Source: Solobacterium sp. UBA3691
Lineage (GTDB): Bacteria; Bacillota_I; Bacilli_A; Erysipelotrichales; Erysipelotrichaceae
NCBI GenBank assembly: GCA_002372175.1
Contig: DFIS01000076.1
Coordinates: forward strand, 1-64,000
Reading direction: 5' to 3'
Length of the DNA stretch: 64,000 bases
In this document: positions 45,398 through 55,400 of the stretch, in pieces
Layout of the letters: each line of letters starts with the position of its first letter
Numbering within the stretch: the stretch's first letter is position 1
Notes under the pieces: model-generated
The model's database searches: none
What the model saw: the letters and a program-made list of their open reading frames with translations, nothing else
Told to the model about the DNA's origin: nothing
Position numbers and translations under genes: made by a program

Positions 45398-47188
45398 ATG
45401 GAACTGAAATACAAAGACATGCTCAGGGCCCTGACGGATATTGAAGAAGAACGCAGGATCCCCGAAGAAGTCGTGATCAGTGCTTTGAAAGAAGCGATGT
45501 GCAAAGCTTACAAGAAAGATATCGATATTGCGGATATCAATGTTGAAGCAGAGATCAACGACAAGACAGCGACGATCGACATCTTCCAGCTGTATAACGT
45601 TGTCGAAGAAGTCGAAGACGATGAACTCGAGATGGAACTGGAAGATGCAGTACAGTATGATCCCGAGGCAAAGATCGGTGATGTTGTAAGACGTAAGGTC
45701 GAGATCACCGGCATGAGCAGAGCAGCAGCGACACTGGCCAGAAACGTCATCCGCCAGAAGATCAGAGAAGCCGAGAAGACATCTGTATATAACGAGTATA
45801 TCGATCAGCTGAATGAAATGGTGATCGGTATCGTTGAATCCGTAAAGGATAAGTTTACCCTTGTCAATATCGGTAAAACAGTGGCGATGATGCCTAAATC
45901 CGGACAGATCCCGCAGGAACATCTGTTCGAAGGGCAGAAGATCAGAGTTGTTATTACAGAAGTAAACAAGGACGGCAAGGGATCGCAGGTACTTGTCTCC
46001 AGAGCGGATCCGATGCTTGTCAAGCGTCTGTTTGAAAAGGAAGTCCCGGAGATCTTCCAGGGTATCGTTGAGATCAAGGCGATTGCCCGTGATGCCGGTG
46101 ACCGTACGAAAATGGCCGTCATCAGCCACAGTGATGAGGTAGACCCGATTGGTGCCTGCATCGGTCCCAGAGGTTCCCGTGTACAGGAGATCATCGATGA
46201 GCTCAGAGGTGAGAAGGTCGATATCTTCATGTGGAGCGATGATATTACACAGCTTGTCAGGAATGCTCTGGCACCTGCCGAAGTAGAGAATGTTATCCCT
46301 GCTGAGGACGGCAGTATCCTTGCCATCGTCAGCGGTGATCAGCTCTCCCTGGCTATCGGCAAGAAGGGTAAGAATGCGCGTCTGGCGGTAAAGCTGTGCG
46401 GCCGTAAGATCGATATCAAGACAAGAAGAGATCTTGAGGAAGACGGTATAGACTACGATCAGCTGCTGGCGGAAGCTGAGATCCGCAAGATCGAGATCCG
46501 CAACGAGATCCGCAGAAAAGAAGCAGAGCGTCTTGAACGTGAAGCCAGAGAAGCAGAAGAGAAGCGTCTGCAGGCGATCGCGCTGATCCAGCAGCAGAAG
46601 GCTGAAAACCCTGTCGAAGAAGAAAACGAAGAACTGATTCCGGAAGAGATGCAGGAAGCTGTAAAGGAACGTATACGTACGGAGATGGCTATGGCGCCCG
46701 AGGAGAAGGAAGAGACACCTGCCGAGGAGCCTGCAGCAGAACCTGCGGAAGCTGAAGAACCCGAACCTGAACAGCCTGCTGAGGAGCCTGAACCCGAAGA
46801 GGAACCGGAAGAGGTCAGCGAACCTGAACCTGTACAGGAACCGGAGCCGAAGGAAGTTAAGACAACGCGTAAGAAGATCGATCTGGAAGAGGTTGCCAAA
46901 CGTAATGACTATGTTTCCCAGTTTGAGAAACTTGCGTCTACCTCCAAGCCGAAGGACCAGGATAAGCCGAAACGCAAAAAGCGCAGAAATGATGAAGATG
47001 ATATCAAGGTCAGAAACAACGTTCTTGAGCAGCAGCTGCGCAGCAGCCTGAACAATGACAATATGCGTCCGGTCTATACGGAAGAAGAACTTGAGGAGAT
47101 CGAAAGACAGCAGCTCGAAGAAGAAGAGAGAATGTACGATATCGACTATGATGAGTACGAGGACTACTACGACGAGGATAACAACTGA
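45398..47188 (+). CDS. nusA: Transcription factor NusA with long acidic C-terminus
   Basis: Transcription elongation/termination factor, 596 aa, longer than the ~370-residue Bacillota norm. NTD, S1 domain (about 135-200), KH1 (IGACIGPRGSRVQEII) and KH2 (SLAIGKKGKNARLAVKL) end near residue 350. The remainder is a charged coiled coil, a Glu/Pro-rich low-complexity stretch (about 425-485), a basic KRKKRR patch and an acidic tail rich in Asp/Glu/Tyr. TAGGAGAAA precedes the ATG. Confidence 0.95.
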   Translation: MELKYKDMLRALTDIEEERRIPEEVVISALKEAMCKAYKKDIDIADINVEAEINDKTATIDIFQLYNVVEEVEDDELEMELEDAVQYDPEAKIGDVVRRKVEITGMSRAAATLARNVIRQKIREAEKTSVYNEYIDQLNEMVIGIVESVKDKFTLVNIGKTVAMMPKSGQIPQEHLFEGQKIRVVITEVNKDGKGSQVLVSRADPMLVKRLFEKEVPEIFQGIVEIKAIARDAGDRTKMAVISHSDEVDPIGACIGPRGSRVQEIIDELRGEKVDIFMWSDDITQLVRNALAPAEVENVIPAEDGSILAIVSGDQLSLAIGKKGKNARLAVKLCGRKIDIKTRRDLEEDGIDYDQLLAEAEIRKIEIRNEIRRKEAERLEREAREAEEKRLQAIALIQQQKAENPVEEENEELIPEEMQEAVKERIRTEMAMAPEEKEETPAEEPAAEPAEAEEPEPEQPAEEPEPEEEPEEVSEPEPVQEPEPKEVKTTRKKIDLEEVAKRNDYVSQFEKLASTSKPKDQDKPKRKKRRNDEDDIKVRNNVLEQQLRSSLNNDNMRPVYTEEELEEIERQQLEEEERMYDIDYDEYEDYYDEDNN

Positions 47189-47448
47189 TGCCTAAAAAGA
47201 TCCCGATGCGCAAATGTGTGGCAACCGGTGAGCAGCTTCCGAAGAAGGAACTGCTCAGGATCGTCAGAGGTACCGACGGTACCGTGTCATATGATCCGAC
47301 CGGAAAGGCAAACGGACGCGGTGCATATATCAAGAATGATATTGAAGCACTGCGCCTGGCCCGTAAGAACAATGCGCTGAAAAAAGCACTTGAAATTGAT
47401 ATTCCGGATTCATTCTGGGTAGAAATGGAAACGTTATTGAATAAATAA
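47188..47448 (+). CDS. ylxR: YlxR / RnpM (DUF448)
   Basis: Small RNA-binding protein of 86 aa. Diagnostic MRKCVATGEQLPKKELLRIV and NGRGAYI are present. In Bacillus subtilis the family binds RNase P RNA or nucleoid DNA. It is overlapped by the nusA stop (1 nt). The ylxQ gene (L7Ae-like) that usually follows is missing. Confidence 0.93.
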   Translation: MPKKIPMRKCVATGEQLPKKELLRIVRGTDGTVSYDPTGKANGRGAYIKNDIEALRLARKNNALKKALEIDIPDSFWVEMETLLNK

Positions 47449-47470
47449 AAAATGAAAGAGAGGTGCTGAA

Positions 47471-49330
47471 ATGCCTAAGAAAAATACACGTTCCGGGAAT
47501 AATCGGAAGAATAACAGCCGAAACAGACGTTCCGGAAACGGATTTCCCAGACAGGGCGCTTCAAACCAGGGTAAAGAAGTAACAGCGATCACTTATTCGG
47601 AAGGGATCACTGTCGGTCAGCTCGCGCAGAAATGCGGTAAGAGTGCCAGTGACATTATCAAAGTACTGTTTATGGAAGGCAAGATGGTCACCATCAACAG
47701 TGAACTTGATGATGACATGGTAGAGACTGTATGTTTAGAGTTTAATATTGAGCCTACCAAGGTCGAGGAAGTTGACGAAGACAGTCTGGAAGACAGAGAA
47801 ATCGATGATGAATCCACACTGAAGGAAAGACCCCCGATCATTACGATCATGGGACATGTCGACCATGGTAAGACAACGCTGCTTGACTCGATCAGAAGTA
47901 CAAAGGTAGCCAGCGGTGAAGCCGGCGGTATTACACAGAGGATCGGTGCCTACCAGATCTCACTGGACGGCAGAAAGCTGACATTCCTCGATACACCGGG
48001 TCATGAGGCATTTACGGCCATGCGTGCCAGAGGTGCCAAAGTAACAGATGTCGCTGTCATTGTGGTAGCGGCGGATGACGGTGTCATGCCGCAGACGCTC
48101 GAAGCAATCGACCACGCCAAGGCTGCCAACGTTCCGATCATCGTGGCTGTAAACAAGATCGACCGTCCGGATGCCAATCCTGACAGAGTCAAGAACGAAA
48201 TGTCAGAGCTCGGTCTGATGCCTGAAGAATGGGGCGGAGATACGATCTTTGTCCATACTTCAGCAAAGAACGGCGAAGGTATCAACGATCTGCTGGAAAC
48301 CATCCTGACCGTGGCAGACGTGCAGGAACTGAAGGCAAATCCCGACCGTCTCGCCCAGGGAACGGTGATTGAAGCCAAGCTTGATAAGGGACGCGGTCCT
48401 GTTGCTACGCTGCTGGTACAGAAAGGTACTCTGCACCAGGGCGATCCGGTGGTCGTCGGAACCTGCTTCGGCCGTATCCGTAAGATGACCGATGAAGACG
48501 GTCATGAACTGAAGGAAGCACTGCCTTCGGCACCTGTTGAGATCATCGGTCTCAACGATGTTCCGGAAGCCGGTGATATTTTCAGAGCATTCGACAATGA
48601 AAAAGATGCCAGAGCACTGGCCGACAGACGTCTGCGCAAGAAGATCGAACAGCTCCGCCGCAAGACTGCTGTCATGTCTCTGGAAGATCTCTCCAAGGAG
48701 ATCGAAGCCGGTGAGATCCAGGAGATTCCTGTTATCATCAAGGCTGATGTACAGGGTTCTGCCGAAGCCGTCAAGTCTTCACTTGAGAAACTCGAGGTCA
48801 AGGGTGTACGTGTGAATGTCATTCACAGTACGGCCGGTCTGATCTCGGATTCCGATATCATGCTGGCTGATGCGTCCAAGGCCATGATCATTGGCTTCAA
48901 CGTACGTCCGGATGCCAACATCCGCCGTAAGGCTGAAGAAGCCGGTGTCACGATCCGCCTGCATAACATTATCTACAAGGCTACCGAAGAAATGGAAAAT
49001 GCCATGAAGGGTATGCTGGCACCTGTATATACAGAAGTCGTGATCGGTCAGGCGGAAGTCCGTGAGACATATAAAGTTTCAAGAATTGGTACGATCGGCG
49101 GATGTATGGTCACCGAAGGCAAGCTTGTTGCCCGCTGCGGTGTCCGTCTGATCCGTGATGGTATCGTTATCTACACCGGCAAGCTTGGCTCTCTGAAGAG
49201 ATTTAAGGATGATGCCCGTGAAGTGACTTCCGGCTATGAGTGCGGTATAACAGTCGAGAATTATAACGATATCAAGGTCGGAGATATCATCGAAGCTTAC
49301 CAGGAACAGGAAGTCCCTGCGGAGGCCTGA
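47471..49330 (+). CDS. infB: Translation initiation factor IF-2
   Basis: GTPase that places initiator tRNA on the 30S subunit, 619 aa. A short basic N-terminus (residues 1-40) replaces the long N domain of other species. Then IF2_N region, G1 GHVDHGKTT, G3 DTPGHEA, G4 VNKIDRPD and G5 HTSAKNGEG, followed by domains II-IV. GAGAGGTGCTGAA precedes the ATG. Confidence 0.96.
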   Translation: MPKKNTRSGNNRKNNSRNRRSGNGFPRQGASNQGKEVTAITYSEGITVGQLAQKCGKSASDIIKVLFMEGKMVTINSELDDDMVETVCLEFNIEPTKVEEVDEDSLEDREIDDESTLKERPPIITIMGHVDHGKTTLLDSIRSTKVASGEAGGITQRIGAYQISLDGRKLTFLDTPGHEAFTAMRARGAKVTDVAVIVVAADDGVMPQTLEAIDHAKAANVPIIVAVNKIDRPDANPDRVKNEMSELGLMPEEWGGDTIFVHTSAKNGEGINDLLETILTVADVQELKANPDRLAQGTVIEAKLDKGRGPVATLLVQKGTLHQGDPVVVGTCFGRIRKMTDEDGHELKEALPSAPVEIIGLNDVPEAGDIFRAFDNEKDARALADRRLRKKIEQLRRKTAVMSLEDLSKEIEAGEIQEIPVIIKADVQGSAEAVKSSLEKLEVKGVRVNVIHSTAGLISDSDIMLADASKAMIIGFNVRPDANIRRKAEEAGVTIRLHNIIYKATEEMENAMKGMLAPVYTEVVIGQAEVRETYKVSRIGTIGGCMVTEGKLVARCGVRLIRDGIVIYTGKLGSLKRFKDDAREVTSGYECGITVENYNDIKVGDIIEAYQEQEVPAEA

Positions 49331-49331
49331 T

Positions 49332-49685
49332 ATGCCGAATATCAAACAGCGCAGGCTGGAAGGGATCATCCGTAAGAATATCTCGGATATCGTCCAGTTT
49401 GAAGTTAATGATCCCAATATCGGATTTGTAACGATCACTGATGTTGAAGTATCCAGAGATCATAGTTATGCGACTGTCTATGTTACCTTTCTTGGTAAGG
49501 AACAGCGCAGTGCGGCAGGTCTCAGGGCACTGGAAAATGCCAAAGGACATATACGCTCGGAGCTGAGCAGAAGACTGGATATCCGCAGATGTCCGGAACT
49601 TGTCTTCAAGCTGGATACAGCGATGGAAAACGGCCGTCATATCGATGAGCTGATTGCCAGAATAAACAAGGAACAGGATCAGTAA
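49332..49685 (+). CDS. rbfA: Ribosome-binding factor A
   Basis: 16S rRNA maturation and cold-shock factor, 117 aa. Family blocks RRLEGIIRKNISDIVQFEV, VTITDVEVSRDHSYATVYVTF and RSELSRRLDIRRCPELVFKLD are intact. Starts 1 nt after infB. Ends the operon; truB, its usual next neighbour, lies 7.8 kb on past the type VII island. Confidence 0.94.
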   Translation: MPNIKQRRLEGIIRKNISDIVQFEVNDPNIGFVTITDVEVSRDHSYATVYVTFLGKEQRSAAGLRALENAKGHIRSELSRRLDIRRCPELVFKLDTAMENGRHIDELIARINKEQDQ

Positions 49686-49695
49686 TTCAGTCAGA

Positions 49696-49738
49696 AGACT
49701 GCAGATTTGTGAAATACACAAAATGCAGTCTTTTTTTG
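49696..49738 (+). terminator. Terminator after rbfA
   Basis: AGACTGCA (49696-49703) with TGCAGTCT (49724-49731), an inner TTTGTG/CACAAA stem, then TTTTTTT. It closes the housekeeping operon before the island. Confidence 0.85.
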
Positions 49739-49790
49739 TGGAGATTGCCTCTTTTCTGCAAATAAGAAAGGCAGAAAGGGAGGTAAGACA

Positions 49791-50090
49791 ATGAGAACGA
49801 TCACCGTAGAACCGGAGCAGCTGGAAGTCAGTGCTTCGAGGATCGATGAAGACAACCAGGCATATCAGCGTACATTTGCACAGCTCTTTGATGCGGTCGA
49901 CACGATGAAAGCCGGCTGGGAAGGAAAGGACAATGTTGCATTCAGTACGAAGATCCGGAAATTTGAAGCGGATTTCAGGGAGATGTCGGTATTATGCGCA
50001 CAGTATGCGGAGTTTCTGCGCAATTCGGCCAGAGCGTACAGGGAAACACAGGATGACCTGGCTTCACAGGCATCACATCTTTCGGAGTAG
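49791..50090 (+). CDS. WXG100 (EsxA-like) protein
   Basis: Type VII secretion substrate of the ESAT-6/WXG100 family, 99 aa. Two helices around the W-E-G turn in MKAGWEGKDN (about residues 40-49). No other domains and no signal peptide. AAAGGGAGGTAA gives a strong ribosome binding site. Followed 9 nt later by a second family member; likely exported by the EssC-like motor encoded downstream. No promoter was recognised. Confidence 0.9.
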   Translation: MRTITVEPEQLEVSASRIDEDNQAYQRTFAQLFDAVDTMKAGWEGKDNVAFSTKIRKFEADFREMSVLCAQYAEFLRNSARAYRETQDDLASQASHLSE

Positions 50091-50099
50091 GAGGTAAAC

Positions 50100-50399
50100 A
50101 TGAATAATCTGAAGATATCACTTGCCGAAGTCAGTGAATGTGCCGGCAGAATACGTGTGCTGAATCAGCAGATGTATGACCAGTTATGTGAAATGAAGAG
50201 AGAAATGAACGCTACAAATGCGACCTGGATCTCGGAAGCTGCTGAGACGATCAGAAGCCGTTTCAATCAGTTTGCATCGAGATTCGACATCCAGAAAGAA
50301 ACGATCGATACCTATGCCAGATTTCTGGATATGACGGTCTCCAGTTACGATACGCTGGAGACAACGATCAATTCCAATGCCTCGGGTATTCAGGCGTGA
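50100..50399 (+). CDS. WXG100-like protein with W-x-S turn
   Basis: Second small helical-hairpin protein, 99 aa. The turn reads NATWISEAAETI, W-I-S instead of W-x-G. Length and helix pattern match EsxB-like partners, so it may pair with the first WXG100. GGAGGTAAAC precedes the ATG. The 3' end overlaps the lipoprotein start by 23 nt. Confidence 0.8.
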   Translation: MNNLKISLAEVSECAGRIRVLNQQMYDQLCEMKREMNATNATWISEAAETIRSRFNQFASRFDIQKETIDTYARFLDMTVSSYDTLETTINSNASGIQA

Positions 50400-52473
50400 T
50401 CTGATCTTTGTGACGGTGCTTTCCTGTATCCTGTCTCTGACGGGATGCGGGAAGGAACCGGCAGAACAGATCCTGCTCGGGGAATGGCTGCACATGATCA
50501 ACACGGAAGCAAATATTGTCCATGATCCTTCACCCGTACCGTATCTGATGAATGTGTCCGAAGAACACATGTATTTCACGGATGTGCAGAGGGCGGTAGA
50601 GTGGAACGTCATTGATGAAAGTGCAGGTTTTGACCCGAACAGTCCTCTGACCAGAGAATGGGCAGCGTATACACTGATCAATCTGGCAGGAACAGAGGTA
50701 TCCGCTGCGGATAATACGATCAGAGATATCCGTAAATCATCCTTTCCTCTGCATATGAGTGCAGCTGTAAAGGCAGGGATGTTCAAAACGGATAAGCATG
50801 ATCGTATCGAACCGGAGAAGGAACTGGACAGAGATGAAGCTGAGGAGCTACTGAGAAAGACCGTAGCGTTTATTGACCGGAAGATATTTGATGAACCGGT
50901 GTTCTCGATCGTCTGGAACAAGGATATTCACACTGTTGAAGAAGAACCGGACAGAGTTGATCTGAATACCATGCGGGCATATTATCCGCCCGGTACATCT
51001 GTAAGTCCGGGAGATGTGATCCGTTATGAAGAAGATGGAAGGATCTGTACTTTCCAGGCTGAAGATGCAGAAATGACGGATCAGGGCACAGAGGTTGTGC
51101 TGAAAGAGGCAGATCCTGAAGATATCCTTGAGGATGCGGATATATGTCATACCTTTGAAATCGACTTTTCACAGGCCGAGATCCTTGATCTGCCTGCGGA
51201 AGGCTTCCACAGCTATACAAAAGCGACAGGCGTCAGTCTGATGAGTACGCAAAGACTGGAAAAGGTCTTTAACATCAACGGGACAGATGTTGCGGTGCGG
51301 TTAACGTCGGCGGGAATTGCGGCGGAAGTCACTAGGGCGCTGAACGGCGGCGGGTTCCAAGCCGAACTGAATCTGAATCATGTGCGGCCAAGCTGGCGGT
51401 GGAAGCTTCTGGCAGGGAATACGGAAGATATGTACTTTCGGATCGATTATGAAAGCTCACAGAAAGTCGCTCTCCGCAAGGCCGAGAGTACGTTTCTGTA
51501 TGGTGACCTGAGTGCGGTGGATCCGGCCCATTTCCTTTCTTCCGTACGTTCAGCATTCCGTCCGGATGAGAGTCTTGCGGCTGTTTCATTTCCGCTGTGC
51601 ACACTCAGAGTACCGGTACCGGAAGCACCACTTCTGAATATCACAATGCAGCTGTCACTCGATCTTTCTGCGGAAGGACGGATGGAACTCAGTCTTGCAC
51701 AGAAAGGGACGGCCGGTATGGAGATCAGGAACGGGCATATGCGCAGGATCGCTGACAATCAGCATAAGGAAGAAGCTGTGATCCATGGTGATCTGAGTGC
51801 TCTGGTGAATACTTCTTTCGGTTTTAATCTTGAGAATCTGAAGCTGGCGGATATCTCCCTGACGGCAGGACCGGTAGCTTCTGTGGACTCTACTGTTCAT
51901 CTGTATGACAGGAATCATGAACATATGGTCATCCAGTCCGATCTGCCGGCAGACTTGCTGAATGATGCAGCCAGGGGTAATCCTGATGTCTTCATATGTG
52001 CCGATATCGACGCTTTTCTGCTGATGCAGGCATCGTATAACTCACCCGGTACTTTAGCCGGAAAAGCGGGTCTTTCGGGCTCACAGACGATTCTGGACCA
52101 GGACAGCGGCAGTCTTCTGCCGGAGAATAAGAAGCACATGGAGAACTGGCACTTTGTTGAAAGATGCACACGCGGTGACAGACTCAAGGCAGCACGTGAC
52201 AGTGAGATCCTTGTGACAGATACGATCCGCATAGCGGATTACACCCTGATCATGGATCCCGGTGAATCCAAACAGATCCACATTACCGGGATGCCTAAAG
52301 GATACGGTACCGATACGCTTGTCTACAGCAGTGATGACAGCGGTACGGCATATGCGGACAGCAGCGGATGTGTACACGGAAAACAGTCAGGCAGCACGAT
52401 CATTCACATTCAGACAGCAGACGGCAGGTATGCGGTCAACTGCAGTGTCCTTGTACGCAGTAAAAACAAATGA
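50377..52473 (+). CDS. Large lipoprotein with SLH-like and Big2-like domains
   Basis: Lipoprotein of 698 aa: signal with LSLTGC lipobox (Cys24). Residues about 66-105 and 115-170 look like two SLH repeats (YFTDVQRAVEWNVI, NSPLTREWAAYTLINLAG). The middle ~400 residues are beta-rich with no recognised domain. The last ~77 residues look like a Big2/Ig-like domain. It may link the secretion system to the wall. It takes the place of EssB, EssA and EsaA genes in classical loci. ATG 50377 has no close ribosome binding site; coupling to the upstream gene is likely. Confidence 0.75.
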   Translation: MPRVFRRDLIFVTVLSCILSLTGCGKEPAEQILLGEWLHMINTEANIVHDPSPVPYLMNVSEEHMYFTDVQRAVEWNVIDESAGFDPNSPLTREWAAYTLINLAGTEVSAADNTIRDIRKSSFPLHMSAAVKAGMFKTDKHDRIEPEKELDRDEAEELLRKTVAFIDRKIFDEPVFSIVWNKDIHTVEEEPDRVDLNTMRAYYPPGTSVSPGDVIRYEEDGRICTFQAEDAEMTDQGTEVVLKEADPEDILEDADICHTFEIDFSQAEILDLPAEGFHSYTKATGVSLMSTQRLEKVFNINGTDVAVRLTSAGIAAEVTRALNGGGFQAELNLNHVRPSWRWKLLAGNTEDMYFRIDYESSQKVALRKAESTFLYGDLSAVDPAHFLSSVRSAFRPDESLAAVSFPLCTLRVPVPEAPLLNITMQLSLDLSAEGRMELSLAQKGTAGMEIRNGHMRRIADNQHKEEAVIHGDLSALVNTSFGFNLENLKLADISLTAGPVASVDSTVHLYDRNHEHMVIQSDLPADLLNDAARGNPDVFICADIDAFLLMQASYNSPGTLAGKAGLSGSQTILDQDSGSLLPENKKHMENWHFVERCTRGDRLKAARDSEILVTDTIRIADYTLIMDPGESKQIHITGMPKGYGTDTLVYSSDDSGTAYADSSGCVHGKQSGSTIIHIQTADGRYAVNCSVLVRSKNK

Positions 52474-52483
52474 CGGAAGAGAT

Positions 52484-55400
52484 ATGGAACTGTATATCAC
52501 CGAAGGTACAAATGTATATACATATACTTTGACAAAGGATATGCATAAGGTGCATATCCTGCATCGGGAAGTGTATTTTATACGCCGCGGTGAAGGCTAT
52601 GTGTTCCGTATCTCTTTTCCGCTGACATGTGCATATCACGGTATCCTGCAGGGAACAGAAGAGATCACGGCTGAAAACAGCCGCACAGGTGAGACAGCAG
52701 TGATCCGTACGGTCAGGAAGGATCCGGAGGATATCTTTTCGCATTATGCGGTGAAAAAGCCCGTGATCACGATCGGCAGTGATGAAAACGATGATATCGT
52801 CCTGCAGGATCAGCGTATACTGCCTTCGCAGTTTATCCTGGATATAGGAAAGGCAGAACTGCGGGATACCTGTACATCGGGACTGCTCAGCAGGCAGGGA
52901 GAGATTACCGAAATGATCATTCTCACCGACAGTATCCGCATCAGTATCCTGGCGCTTGTCTTTACGGTATCGAAAGGGATCATCACGATACGCAATGATC
53001 ATTCAGTCAGGGTCAGTCTGCCGCCGTACAGGAAACGCAGACCGGTATCCGTCTGCAGAACAGCAGAAAGAAAGACCGTCGGCCATGTATTCCGCCGTGC
53101 AGATCTGCCGGCAGGCATGGTCATCGAACTCGAAGAACCGCTGCCCTTTGTACAGCGGGAGAGAAATCCCCTGATCTTCATGATGGGACCGGCACTGACA
53201 ATGTCCATGGCTGCTTTCTCCGTCGGTCTTCTGAGTATCTATAACGGCTGGCTGAACGGACGCAGAATTACGGAACTTCTGCCGATGGCTGTCCTGCCGC
53301 TGACGATGGTCATATCCGCATTGATCTGGAACCCGATGCAGAGGCTGTATGACAGACGGAAAGAAAAGAAACTGCTCAATGAGAGACAGTTCAGGTATGA
53401 AGAGTATCTTGATCATCTTCGTGAAGGCAGGGAGAGATATCTGCAGGAAACAGAGCAGCACCTGGAGGAACTGCTTCCCGGCATGGCAGCTGTATGCGGT
53501 CTTCGGGAAAGATATGTCTACAGTAAGCATTCCGGCGATGAAGATTTTCTCTGGATCAGACTGGGAACCGGTGAAAAGATATATGATCTTTCCTATACCT
53601 GCAGTTTTCATCCTGCCTACAATGATCCGCTGCAGCCTGTGATCAGAGAACTGACAGACGGTGAGGTTCACGGATACGGGATAATCAGTAAATGTATCAG
53701 AGGGAAGACGGTATCTCTATGCGGGAGTGATTCTCTCCTGTACAGAATACTCTCGCAGCTTTCCTGTTTCTGGTCGCCGGCAGAGATACGTATAATTTTT
53801 GTCAGTACTCCGCAGACGATGGATGAGATGCTGTGGAACCGGAGTATTCCGCATTGTCTTTGCGCCGGTATACGCTGTCTTGTTACAGATACGGTATCGG
53901 CATCGGAAGTCAGCACGGTACTGCGCAGTGATCAGGCATATCCGGTATTTGTTGTGATCGGCAGGGAGTACCGTGAAATGATCAGCTGTGAAAAGCCGCA
54001 TACCGAGCTGATCTTTCATCATGGAGCGCATATACAGAAGGCAGATATCCTTATCAGTGAGGATCATTCCGGGATCGTATACGAAGCCGGCAGACAGCAG
54101 ACATATGTACCGGATGTGATCAGCGATCATGATCCGCTGTCATTTTACTATGCGCTTTCTGCGTACAGGCTTCCGGAAGATAACACCGATACCGTCAGTC
54201 ATACGTTTTTCGGCATGTACGGTGTCTCCGGTGCCGAAGATCTGGACATCCGCGGACGCTGGCAGAATCCTCCGCAGTCCCGTGGTCTTACAGCTTATCT
54301 GGGGCATGACAGAAACGGTCAGCTGATCACGCTTGATCTGCATGAAAGCGGACAGGGACCGCACGGTCTGATCGCGGGCACGACCGGATCGGGCAAGAGT
54401 ATGCTGCTGATGACGCTGATCCTCTCACTGGCAGTCAATTACAGACCGCGGGATCTGCAGTTTGTACTGATCGATTTCAAGGGCGGAGGTTCTGTTGCGG
54501 CATTCGACAATGCGTCCTGGCATCTTCCGCACCTGGCCGGTGTCCTGTCAAATCTTGATGAGTATGAACTTGAACGGTCCCGGTATTCCTTTCATCTGGA
54601 AGCCCAGCGCCGGGAACGTCTGTTCAGAGAACTGGGTGACATCAGCAAACAGCCTGTACTGGATCTGCAGATGTACAGAGAAAATCTGAAAGACAGCGGA
54701 CTGCCGGATCTTTGCGAACTGGTGATCATCATCGATGAGTTTGCGGAACTGAAAAAAGAATACCCGGAGTATCTGAAAGATCTTGTGTCCATGGCAAGAG
54801 TAGGCAGAAGCCTCGGGATCCATCTGATCCTTTCCACACAGAAGCCCGGCGGTATCGTAGATGAACAGATCTGGGCAAACAGCCGCTTCAAGATCGCATT
54901 AAGAGTACAGGACAAGGCTGACTCCAAGGAGATCCTGCATGCCGAGGATGCCGTATACCTGCGCGAGCCGGGTTCTTTTATCCTGTTATGCGATGATCTG
55001 TCCGTTCAGGGACAGTGCGGATATGTCAATGCACTGACCGGAGATGATATGAGTGAAGTGGTCCTGACCGACAGGATGCTGCACAGTCTGAGAAGCAGGC
55101 GGCTGAGTGAACAGACGGAAGTTACGCAGCTGCGGGAAGTGATGGCAGAGATCATATCTGTACATACAGAGATCAGTGATGAAGTATTTCCGCTCTGGCT
55201 GCCGCCGATCCGCCGTATCGAAAAAGCTGAAGTGACTGCCGGGAACAGAATGATCTTCGGGATCGCCGATGATTTCAAAAGACGCCAGCGGAAGCTTCTT
55301 TCATATGCTTTGGAAGAGGATGTATCGGTGATCATCTTCAGCCCTGACCGTTCTGTATCTGAACTGTACCTGCGTTATCTTCTGTATCAGTTTCTGGAGA

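Noticed and set aside
52262..52483. Longer start for the EssC-like protein
   Set aside because: These 74 codons lie in another frame of the lipoprotein gene; ATG 52484 has GGAAGAG before it and matches the FHA-like N-terminus.
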